A model generated the notes under the pieces. It saw only the letters and a program-made list of their open reading frames with translations, had not been told where the DNA came from and made no database searches. Of a DNA stretch of 64,000 bases, positions 1 through 10,537 are shown one piece after another. The DNA comes from Holothuria scabra. Lineage: Eukaryota; Echinodermata; Holothuroidea; Aspidochirotida; Holothuriidae. The position numbers and the translations under genes are program-made. The first letter of the stretch is position 1. Each line of letters begins with the position of its first letter. Location: positions 6,882,001-6,946,000 of the forward strand of contig CM074187.1 in NCBI GenBank assembly GCA_037179385.1, in the 5' to 3' direction.

Positions 1-984
1 GAGGAGCGACTGCTCCTACCTCTCTTAGGTTAATTCCGGCCTCAGGCACTGCCCCGATTGTATGGAGGTTTGTGTGGGTGTGATTCTACAGAAAAACGAT
101 ATGGAATTGATAAATTTTGTTCTGTTTTCGTTATTGTGTGAAAAATTTATAATTCAGACGTAACATCATTCTTCGTACTTCTATCAGTCCAGGACAGTGG
201 GAGAGACTCATCCACCTTTGCTCTTTTATACTACACAGTGCCCGAAGAGCAAAATTTATAGATACACAAACGTCTGTTCATTAAAGCGAGGATGTAAAGT
301 CATATCATTGCTTGATTCAAGTTCACTTTTTTTTAAAATGTCACGAAACTTTATACTTTGTTAACTTGACTTGAACCACAAATTGGATTTCAATGTATAT
401 TTCACCGGAATGCTTTGGAATAAGTACCGGCACCGCGGCTTCGACACAACAAAACTTGATTCGACGTATGAATTGGGGTTACTCGTAGCAGTGTTTGCTT
501 AATCAGGGTAAATATTATGTAAAAAGGCGGAAATTAAAAAAGAATAGACTAATAATCAACTCAGATTTAATTGCTATTTCTTAAAGCCTTTCTGCCAAAG
601 AATGCCCAATAATTGTACAAAATTATGAAATGCATTTGGTAATCTCATAACCATCTTTTTCAGAGGGCCCAGTATCTATGATTTTTATGATGTGTTGTCG
701 AAGCGCTTGTTTTTAAATAATTCATTTACATCTTCCCAGAAATCGTAAAAGCTACTTTTCTGAAACTTTATTTTTAAATAGATTAATGAAAGGAAACTTC
801 TTAGCTTGTGTGATAATAACAGCCAAAGATGATTTTTTTAATTTGTAGGTTACTTATCTATGTCTTGAAAACGTTTGAAGAGAAAAAAATGTTGTAAATG
901 ACTCTCAAAAGCCAATCATGAAATCATGAAACAGAACAGTCTGCTATTCTACTTCAAGTTAAAGTGACTGCTCTTGACCTTTAA
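1..984. other. AT-rich DNA, no gene seen
   Basis: Nothing recognisable up to about 680; 690-984 is a reversed, diverged piece of repeat F. Confidence 0.5.
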
Positions 985-1545
985 GGTCCCATCAAGTTTT
1001 GATATGTTATAACAGAGGGTACTTAGTGTTATATTAAGCATTTCGTTGAAGTCTGTATTGAAATCCAAATGTCTGGTTCTCGAGATTTGAGCAGGTAAAG
1101 TTTTCCCATATAAAAAATTTTAAAGCAAGCGCATATGACATCATATCCTCTCATCAATAATTTTTTTTTTGGGTTTTTCTTTGAACTTTGCGATAATTTT
1201 CTCCTCAAAAATCGCATATTATCAAAATGTGGTTGCATCACTTGCATGAGAACCTTCCAAACTTTGCATTCCTTTCGAGGAGGTCCTATTCCTAATTAAT
1301 GTCAGGGTCAACACAACAGTGTGAAAAACAAAAGGAAACAGAGCATTTTAATGCGAGGAAGTGATGTAACCTCTGCTGCCCTGAAACTCACTTTGGAACA
1401 CAAATCTAGTAAATTCATTTACTGAAATCTCGAGAAGTACTGTCTTATTTGAATGGAAGTTTTACCATAAAATGTGTGTATTTGGTTCCTCTTTCACATA
1501 TGAAAATTAAGTTTTTGCTTGAACTTCCCCTTTAAATCTTGAAGG
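985..1545 (+). repeat. Dispersed repeat G, copy 1
   Basis: Shares atatgacatcatatcctc, gtggttctcaagat-like, tttggaacacaaatct and tctcgagaag-like blocks with 3860-4415 in the same order over about 500 bp. Flanked on both sides by family F sequence. ORFs within are not recognised. Confidence 0.8.
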
Positions 1546-1900
1546 GCAAGATCAGTCACCCCGACTTAAAGTAGTGTAGTAGACTGTCCTGTTTCATGGT
1601 TGACACTTTCGCCATATGACGATCTTTTTCCTCCTCAAGTATAAAATTTTCTAGGAGTAACTGCTTGGTGTAACCTTGAATAATTATGAAATAGTTCTGT
1701 ACTAACATATCATACTTTGAAGAGAAATAAGAAGAAACTGGTGAGATTAGATTGTTTATAACAAAAAAGGTTTCGGACGACTGTTCTTGCCGTTTAACTT
1801 CTATAAAATTACATTCATGACTTAGCACCTTGATAAGTGCAAGACCCGAAACTTTACAATTAACAGGCGAAGAGAAGAACAGAATTGTCATCGATCTAAG
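1541..1900 (+). repeat. Dispersed repeat F, diverged copy
   Basis: aagggcaagatcagtca, gtagtagactgtcctgtttc, atactttgaagagaaata occur in the same order as in 52187-54760 and 57502-57241. A further reversed piece ends at about 985. Confidence 0.65.
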
Positions 1901-2242
1901 CAAAGCTCCCTGATCAAGGTATTGATTTTTTCTGCTGACTATGTTGAAAAGTTGAAGAGGTTCATATTGATTTACAAAAAAAAAGATGTAATTACTAATT
2001 TTATGCCTATGGCCCATATGCACAGCAACTGCGATCGGGATTGTTCAATGTCACTCTTAATCGTCATTTCGTCCGAGTTTGGTGGTTTGATAATGAAAGG
2101 TTGGCAGATCATCGTGGCTTGTTAAGTTCATTTTAAAATACTGTATTTTAATGCAAACAATTTTGTTACTACTCCAGAGTTTCTGGGGCGACGGGATGGT
2201 GACCCGGACGTAAAGCACAGAGTGCAGGGGGGAGCCACTTCT

Positions 2243-2375
2243 TCAATTTATTTGAAAACCGAGAAATTGGGACCATAATTTTGCTTCCTGTTAGAAGCTT
2301 CCTCTACAATTTATTTGAAAACCGAGAAATTGGGACAATAATTTAGCTTCCTGTTAAAAGGGTAAGCCAACGCGG
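2243..2375 (+). repeat. 66-bp tandem duplication
   Basis: tcaatttatttgaaaaccga, gaaattgggac.ataattt and gcttcctgtta occur twice in a row. Confidence 0.9.
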
Positions 2376-3859
2376 GACCCTTTGTATCCAGGGTGGTTGT
2401 ACAAATTTTCCCCCTCCTCGCAAAGAACAGCTTTTTCAGTCCATATTTAACAATCAAATTTGTAACATGAAAACTAATAGGCCCAATTACATAAATATTG
2501 GGCCGTATTGCAAATAGAAGTGTCACTGCAATTACATTAAATTTGATTGTGTCATCTAACAAAATGCTGAGACTAAAATTTAAAAACATGTGAGGCAAGA
2601 AAGACGCACTTAGTCGAAAGCTATTTGGGTGTTTTAAATGGAATTAAGTATGTCACATCGACAGTTAGTATACTCTGCTGTAGAAAATGATTTTATTGCT
2701 TTACCTGTAGTTAGAGGTGTTCAGTCTGCAATACTTTGAGGTAAATCGCACAACTGTTGAATGGTTAAATCAAAATTAGTCCTGTTGAATGAATGAAACT
2801 GGTTTTATATCACGGCTATCATTGCACGTCTTCATTGATGGTACCCTATCTCACGAAGTCTACAGAGCTGGACTCCCAGAAATTCTAACTGGGCTTGTTA
2901 ACAGTTCTATTCAAGTAGGATTAAACTTGGTTCCGTGTGTGGGGCTTGGTAAGTCGGTTGAATTACCTAGTGGACAAACATTTCATTGAATAAAACTACA
3001 TTTTTGCCCTTCCCTCTGATCACCTTTGTCCTCGGGTCAGCTGTGCGTATCCATATAAAGGTTATCATAAGCATGAGTTTCAATTTGATTCTTTGTTCTA
3101 CATGACGCTTCCTAGCCTCTGAAAAGACTGTCTATCCATAGATATACCTGGTATGGTCACGGCTCGGTGCTACGACTATTAATGGATAGTGGTCTCTATT
3201 AAAGGTGTCTGAACTTTATTTGTCATCTTTTCAATCGACTGAAGAATGAAGACTTTTTGCAATAAGGTCTTACGCTGCGAAGGTTATCTGGAGTGGCTCA
3301 GGCGAAGGTTATCTGGAGTGGTCCAGGAGAAGTCAACTAAAACCAAAACCGTGTGCAATTGTTATGTTACATCTTATGTCCAACTCACTAATTAGGAGCA
3401 ATCTTGTTTGCTCATAGAGGCCCAATGAAGATAACGGTAATAATTTGTGAATATTATTACATTGTATATAAAAGCAAGAGCGAAACTAGGCTATCTGAAA
3501 TGGATGGGCCCGAGGATCGAAGTCAACCGAAGCCTGCACTACGAGTTCAAATCGCGAATATTTACCGTACGACGTAGAGTCTAGGGGTCTGCGTTAGGTC
3601 TCTCGAGAAGATCCACCGGCGGATCCCTGGTGGGGGCAGGATCGAAGCTTCCGGAGGCAGGCTTTCAATATAAGACCATTGTACCAAATCAGGCTGAATT
3701 TTGCAGTTAGGCATACAAATATGTTGTTCAGTTGTCCCATTCAGAAGTTATAACACGTTATGGGGCCTTTCCTTGACAACCTTTTTTAAATGTAATGTAG
3801 AGGACCCAAGGTCCATAGCTTACTAGATTGGTCGCAATAAATCTTGAAATAAGGGTCAA
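2376..3859. other. No recognised gene
   Basis: An ORF at 2789-2989 (MNETGFISRLSLHVFIDGTL) runs past a strong donor-like ggcttg|gtaagt at 2948-2949 but has no clear acceptor or family; it is noted only. Confidence 0.3.
3277..3328 (+). repeat. 26-bp tandem duplication
   Basis: gcgaaggttatctggagtgg occurs twice, followed by ctcag / tccag. Confidence 0.9.
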
Positions 3860-4415
3860 CCTTTGATATGTTGTCAAGCTTCGATATTTAGACGGGTACT
3901 TATTCTAAGCATTTCGGTGAAGTCCGATGCGTGGTTCTCAAGATAAGAGCAGGTAATCTTTATCACATCTTCAACAAAAAGTTAACTTGTAGCAAGCACA
4001 TATGACATCATATCCTCACATCAATGAAAAGTCCTTTGTTTTTCTTTCATACCAACCAATTTGTCCACAGCAATCCCATAGTATCAGAATATAGTTCCAT
4101 AAGTAGCATGACAACTTAGCAAACTTCGCATTCCCTACATTGCAGGGAGATGCTATCACCATAAACTTCAAGGTAAACGCAACAGTTTGAAAAAGGGGAA
4201 AGCAACGAATTCCTTGTCAATGTGAGGAAGTGATATAAACTCTACTGCTCTCGACTCACTTTGGAACACAAATCTTGTGACTTCATTTATTGATACCTCG
4301 ATAAAGACATTTCCGATTTGAATGAAAGGCTCAACGCACTGTGAAGATCTGGCAGATGGTTTATGTTTCACATATGGAATTTTTGCTTAAACTTCGCCTT
4401 TAAGCTCATCCGCAG
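3860..4415 (+). repeat. Dispersed repeat G, copy 2
   Basis: Direct repeat of 985-1545, moderately diverged. Confidence 0.8.
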
Positions 4416-4734
4416 GAGACGTAACCACGGTAATTTGTTTGATAGGTAAAAGTCCTTCAGGTGTAAGGTTTCCTATCTTTCGCCTTTATCCTGTGAGTAG
4501 GCATTTGTGGAATAGAGGCTTTTCCCATAACGTCATAATACCCTCCGATGGCCATGTTGGAGTACATGTACTACGTAGTAGACTATACGGGACGCGCTTG
4601 CTCGTTGAATTTGTACACACCGTGCATATCACAGTGCACACAGTGCAATGCGTTCGGTACAAAGCCACGTGTATTTGGCATGCATGTCCTCCAGCATGGC
4701 GGTACAGTGACGCAGTTGCAAAGCCTCTATAAAC

Positions 4735-6328
4735 CAGTGGCGGAGCTGCCATATGGTCAAGGGGGGGGGGGGCGTCGCCCCCCCCCCTGATGGACCAAAA
4801 TCGTCTGTCGGCGCCCTTTTGGGGTTTTCAACACACTTTACTCTTGCACCATTTTTGGCAAAAGACAAAATTTAATAGCGTTGTTTTAAGGCCCAGATAA
4901 CAAAATGCTCAAACAGCCACCGATAAATGTACTAACTGCATTTCATTCTGATGAAAAGGGTAATCTTGTGTAACATAGGGTTAGGTTTTGCCGCAAACGT
5001 ATCTTCATGCTTTATACGCACTAATGAATGTTGTCGCTGTGCTAAGTTCATTGCTTCCACACCAAGCGTGATTATAAGCTTACAAAATACACAGACTGAC
5101 ATTAAATCAACCCTCCGGCCGGTAAAAGATGTTGCAAAGGGCGCAGCAATAATTGTAGCGCAAATAGCCCTCTTGTTGTCGGGGAAAAATGTCAACATAG
5201 ACAACAAAAAGACGTTTTTCAAGATCATTTGAAGAGAACATTCAGGTTAAAATAAAATAGAACTGTTAAAATAGTGGTAATGATTTAAGAGTTGTAATGA
5301 GTAATTTTTATTTTGCTTTCCTTCAAGTGACCATTATCATAATAAATGGCTATTTCTGACACTGCACAATAATTCTATGAAAATGCTTATTTCTGTACTT
5401 CCGAGGTCTAAAATGCCAGAACATTGCATCAAAAAAGCTTAAGTTTAGGAGACTTTTATTTGTTATGAATTTGGTATCTAGAAAGCCAAGCAGACCTCTT
5501 GTCTTGGCTATTTCTTTTGATGTACTTAAAAAATGGCTATTTCAGAGTGGTCGCATGATATAAATTACCTCATTTAATTTTTCTTCGTGTACTTATCTTG
5601 ATTTCCAGGTGCCAAAAGTGTACACCTAACGGTGATTAATTTCCATAACTTTTTTCCTCAGTAGGATTGCTTGCTATTTTGCTCTAGCAGGTTTAATCTT
5701 TACCTTCAAAGAGTGGCCCATTATTACATTAAAATCTTAAATCGAGACCTGACAATAACACACAAAATATAATGACTGCCTTCATACTAGAATATGGAAG
5801 AGAGGATAGAAACATGCGCGTCCGCAGGTAGGGGCAAGGGGGAGGGGACTTTCCCTCCCCTGGAAAATAAATAAAAAACCTGAAAAAACGAAGAAAACAT
5901 AAAGCAAAAGACGAAGGAAAATTAACATATTTCTTAACAGTTCACTCAGTGTTTTCCCTATTTATATGCGGTAAATAGGCCTTAGAAATGTCATTTCCAT
6001 CGATCTGAACTGCATTTTGGGCCAAAATTTTCTTGCGCTCCGCGCCAACTCATGGTGGCGCGGAGCTTTCCCCCTACAATAATTTAGTCCCCCTCCCCCC
6101 GAATTGTCTTCAGCGGAAGCCCATGGATAGAAATTTTAACATGTTTTAATACAAAAACTTGCCGAGGAAAAATGTCAAAGTAGTCTTCTACCAGGTGAAA
6201 ATCAAAATAATGGAAAATCTGAAAAGCCGTGGCTTCGATCGTGCGGAGGATCAGGGTATTTACTCCTTCGAAGCGCCCCTGCAGACCATTTTCGCCCCCT
6301 CTGACCGAAACCCCTAGCTCCGCCACTG
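4735..6328. mobile_element. hAT-type element, 1594 bp, 8-bp target duplication
   Basis: Ends CAGTGGCGGAGCT at both termini in inverted orientation, with a perfect 8-bp duplication CTATAAAC (4727-4734 and 6329-6336). 8-bp duplications and CAG..CTG ends are hallmarks of hAT transposons. A poly-G/poly-C stretch lies just inside the left end. No hAT transposase is recognisable, so it is non-autonomous. The left 500 bp recurs at 49357-49590 and 56335-56660, where a second copy is split by another insertion. ORFs open on both strands at 4932-5232 are not recognised. Confidence 0.85.
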
Positions 6329-6444
6329 CTATAAACGTACGGTATCCCCGCATTGTGTAAGAGACGACAAAAAGTGAGGACTGGAATCGATCTGCATAGT
6401 ATTTGAAACCAAATTGAACTTGAAAAGTGAATTTTAATCTTTAC

Positions 6445-6582
6445 CTATCATGTAGCTGTCAGGGTGATTCCCATGATGTTTAGCAAATGCTAGCGCAATT
6501 TCTGGAAGGTCTCGAGACTGAAAATGATTCTTCTCTGAAAACTCATTCGCCCCTTCATAACCGATATTTTCTAGATGCAGAC
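6445..6582 (-). CDS. Exon-like block of an unrecognised gene
   Basis: On the minus strand a pyrimidine-rich tract and tttcatgcag acceptor precede a 138-nt open block (start 6582) ending in GATAG|gtaaag (end 6445). Both flanking phases are 1, so the exon is symmetric. It reads LHLENIGYEGANEFSEKNHF, then QSRDLPEIALAFAKHHGNHP and DSYMIG, which looks like ordinary soluble protein with no low complexity. The family was not recognised. It has no second copy in the window and lies just outside the hAT element ending at 6328. It could be an exon of a gene extending to either side, or a relic. Confidence 0.4.
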
Positions 6583-6739
6583 CTGCATGAAATGATGCGT
6601 GGGAGCAAGACGTATGCACAGGAGGTTATAGCTTCACCGGAAAAGGGACTTAACGGATTTTTTTTTTTTCAAAGAAAACCAGAAAGCCCAAAGGCTTAGT
6701 GATTCCTTACCGAAAGAGAACTCTTTATTTGATCTTCGA

Positions 6740-7645
6740 CTCCAACTTGCTATCGTGATAGCACCCCTACAGTGTTCATCATAGAAATTGCGATTACAAG
6801 CAATTTAGGACGTTTTCGCAGATTTACCCCTGGTGACCTCATATGACCTCAAACATCCACCAAAAACGATAGGGTTCTTCCTCTCAACATGGTAAATTCA
6901 TATACAAATATGAAAAGTGTCAGTCATTCCTAAATTGAGATTTCGCGATTACAAGCTTTTCAGACTTTTAACTCTGGTGACCTCAAATGACATTTGACCT
7001 CCACCAAAAAACAATAGGGTACTTCCTCTTAACATGACAAATCTATATACCAAATATGAAAAGTGCTGGTCATTCTCAACTTGAGATATCGCGATCACAA
7101 GCTTTCCAGACTTTGACCTCTGGTGACCTCAAATGACCTTTGACCTCCACCAAAACCAACAGGATTTTGTCTCTCAACATGGCAAATCTATATACCAAAT
7201 ATGAAAAGCGTTGGTCATTCTTAAGTTGAGATATCGCAATAACAAGCTCTTTAGGAGGTTTTCGCAGATTTACCGCTAGTGACCTCATATGACCTCTGAC
7301 GTCCACCAAAAACGATAGGGTCCTTTTTCCCAACATGGCAAATCTATATACCAAACACGAAAAGTGTCGGTCATTCCAAACTTGAGGTATCGCGATTACA
7401 AGCTTTTCAGACTTTGACCTCTGGTGACCTCAAATGACCTTCGACCTCCATCAAAAACTATAGGCTTTTTTCTGTCAACATGAAAAATCTTCATATCAAA
7501 TATGAAAAGTGTTGGTCATTCCTATCTTGAGATATCGCAATTACGTGCAAGGTGTCACAAACACACATACATACACACACATACACACACACGACATCAC
7601 CATCGCATAGATTCCTTGCCTGCCTTCGGCAAGGAATCAACAACT
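6740..7645 (+). repeat. Tandem array of about 144-bp units, same family, with AC run and hairpin end
   Basis: Five to six units related to 36935-38335; TGACCTTTGACCT at 7134. Followed by an ACACAT microsatellite (7560-7593) and the hairpin GATTCCTTGCC..GGCAAGGAATC (7608-7639). The order tandem core, microsatellite, terminal hairpin recalls non-autonomous Helitron-type elements with central tandem repeats. Confidence 0.88.
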
Positions 7646-9765
7646 GATAAAATAGTAAAATTATTTTCCAAAATTTTCCCTCACATTTTACAGTAGCGCA
7701 GCCACTAGGAGAGCCAGGGCAAGCTAATTTGTACAAGAAAATATCGATCAAGTTAATGAATTAATAATGTTCTTTTATTTCCCCATTTTCTAAAAAACTA
7801 GCTCAGTATAAAAATTATTGTGAAACATTTTCCATTCATAATTCGTATTTTCATCAGTTCATGCAATGACTAAGATTGTCGCTACTACGAATTATAGTAA
7901 AGTAGTTTAAATCCGCTTCACCTCCCATTCGATTTCTCAATTATAGGAAATTCCATCTCCTTTTCAAGTTGAAACAATTCTAGCTCTATCGAATACTTTC
8001 ATTGCTTTTCCCCTTTCCTTCAATTATTTTTCCTCTTGAAAGTACAAATCTTCTCACCAAGACAGTCCCAGTCCCATTAAACCCTTTCCACAACTGTCTA
8101 AGACTCATCCTCATCCAGACACGGCCCGGTTTATTACTTCGGGGGGGGGGGTGAGTATACAAGACCCACAGGGGGTAGAATGGCCTGAAGCTGTGCGATA
8201 GAATAGGACCTGAAAAAATGTAACCTGAAAGGGATCTGAAGGCGATTTGAATCCGTCAAGGGGGGGGGGGGCGACCGAATGAGGGCGGTAGCCTCCTGAT
8301 CATATGGTAGCGCTGTCACTGGGGACCCAGTGTGTGTCAGAACACTCACAACACAGTGTATGCTGATTAATAATAAAATATATATAATTTTTTAATTTGC
8401 TGTCAACCAAAGAGTTGTGTCAGTGTAGAATTTCTGTAGACTACCGCAAAGTTTGTGGTATAGTTTGGGGGTGAGAATGCCTTTAAAAAACACATATTCT
8501 GGTGGTTTTACCAGGGTCTTGTCTGTAAGAGAAAAATATTCTAGACAAAATATTTAAAGCCTTCAGTAGCAATTCCATTTTCCTAGCTCAAGATATCTCA
8601 TTTTAAACAAACTCATTTTTGATAAGAAATACCACCAATCTTCAAGTCACTGAATGTTATGTAATCTGGGCACTTTCGTTTTTCTTTCATCAGTTCTGTT
8701 TGTCTTTAAAATTTGGGATGTTTGGATGTTTGTATTCCTATAGATCAAGCAGAACTCTTCATCTTATGCAAAGTATCGCAAATAGTGTTGATTATCAGTT
8801 CGTAATCCCTGTAGCGGTACCATAATCATAAAGAAGTTGAATGCAATATCAAATATATTTGTTGCGATGACATCCAGATTTTCCAAAATGTATCAGATAT
8901 AAAGAAAAATCGCATAACTTTAAGATTTGTATCTTCCAAACGCTACGTGCCATTTCGACGCACATTCAGCCTCCTGAAAGAGTGAGAAAATTTGTCTGCA
9001 TTTTTAGGACTTTTTCAAGTTTCAAGTTTTTTTTCATCTTTGAAGTTATGCAAATTTGAACTTTTTTCTTGTGTAAATTTGGGATGCTCGTAGTCTCTCG
9101 TTCTTTTTTTCTTTCAAAATTTGTTCACAAAGTGTAGCAAATTCTGACCCCTCAAACCCATCTACACCTAACATTCAGTTTTGACTCCTTAACGTTTATT
9201 TTAGAAATTAAAACTTCAGAACTAATACAACTAAAACGTTGTCAACATTTAAGTCAAAACTGTTTATTTACTAATATACTTCTTTGCAGTGAATATTTGA
9301 ACTTTCCGGATACAGATCCCCATTTACTTGCCACAACTAAGCCTATTTATCGCCCTTCCTTTGCGACCCAGGTTGACTTCCCCTGTCAGCAAAGTTGGAA
9401 TCAAAGTATTACACAGCTCATTAAAGCTGGAAAGATTCAACTGAGATATCCTCACAGAGTTTCTAAAAGCTGTTTCAACTTTCAGCAATGGTTCTTAATT
9501 TCGTTCCCCTTTCTTTCTCTAAATTATTGATCAATGAATTTCAAAGTACAGCACACTCCAAAGCAAATGAGTGAACTCCCTAATATGTATGAATTTACTC
9601 CATTGGAGTGTTAATTCACACTTCTCCTTCAGTTGGCAGGATTAGAGTCTTTCGCTTTCAGAGTGCATGTATTTGTTCTAATTTGGCGGCCTAGAGGTAT
9701 AATGCACTGGTGAGAATATTTATTTATACAAGTTATTGACACAAACAGGATCTTATCGTGACCAA
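7646..9765. other. No recognised gene; partial similarity to 16590-17150
   Basis: Blocks such as caactgtctaagactcatcc and gctgtcaaccaaagagttg recur near 16910 and 17050. The ORF at 9297-9530 is not recognised. Confidence 0.4.
8140..8323 (-). mobile_element. hAT-like end fragment with two poly-G tracts
   Basis: Reading on the minus strand from 8323: cagtgacagcgctaccatat, then a poly-C tract, ttgacggattcaaatcgcc, matching the start of the 4735 element (cagtggcggagctgccatat .. poly-G .. gatggaccaaaatcg). The far end is not defined. The flanks resemble 16900-17100. Confidence 0.5.
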
Positions 9766-9769
9766 TTAA

Positions 9770-10030
9770 CCCTTTACCGTTGTTTGGCCCAGTTTGGGTC
9801 CTTTAGGACCCATACGGAGAGCGCGTCTGTCCCCCATCTTTACTGTTTCACGCGGAGCTCGAAACTGCGAGTAGCCACCCGAAAATTCGGACACAACAAC
9901 GAGAGAGACAATAGTTTAAGGTCACGGGGTCAATCACCCACGGAAGCTGATGCGGGGCATGCTACGGCCGCTTTTCCGCCCACTGCCGGGGCGCGCAAAT
10001 ATGCCCCAATCGGAGCACAACGGTAAAGGG
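9770..10030. mobile_element. piggyBac-type MITE, 261 bp, TTAA target site
   Basis: CCCTTTACCGTTGT at the left and its exact inverse ACAACGGTAAAGGG at the right, flanked by TTAA (9766-9769, 10031-10034). This is the classic piggyBac signature. The interior is unusually GC- and CpG-rich compared with its surroundings. ORFs inside on both strands are not recognised as proteins. Confidence 0.85.
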
Positions 10031-10225
10031 TTAAAGCAACCACAGGGCGCTTTCGGTTGGACTCTCTCTCATCCCTTCCTTCAGCGACGAAGGAAGCAAT
10101 ATGAGAGTGGAGGGAGGGGGGGGGGGGGCAATTTTGGACCATACACTAATACCCTACCCCATTGACAAAAAGGTAAATTTTTGATGCTAAATTTTCCATC
10201 TTTCTGGGAGCAAGAACAGGTTTTT

Positions 10226-10537
10226 AGTTGCGGTGCCTGCCTTGCAGGCAACCGCAACTAATGCAGTTATTAGTTGCGGTGCCTGCCTTGCAGGCAACCG
10301 CAACTAATGCAGTTACTATCGCGAAGTCAATATCTGAATTTCCGGCACTTTATTTCTATCTCCTTCTAGATGCTTTGTGGTATCGAAATACGGTTTAGTG
10401 CAATTTGTAGGGATGGTACTTCTCTTTCGTGTTTTTTAAGTTTGGTGGAAATATGACTTTCGTGAGAGTGTAAAATTGGGGGTTTTTTCATGTAAAATTT
10501 GCAAACGTGTTCTATTTTTAGTAACAATCTTGCGGAA
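10226..10537 (+). repeat. H1 hairpin (twice) and P segment
   Basis: The H1 hairpin occurs twice in tandem at 10226-10259 and 10272-10305 (46-bp period), followed by P. P stops at taacaatcttgc (10537), where the OTU element copy begins. Confidence 0.85.

Noticed and set aside
4932..5232. Protein-coding gene inside the hAT element (ORFs open on both strands)
   Set aside because: No transposase or other domain; the second copy at 56324-56650 is frameshifted relative to it, so the frames are not conserved.
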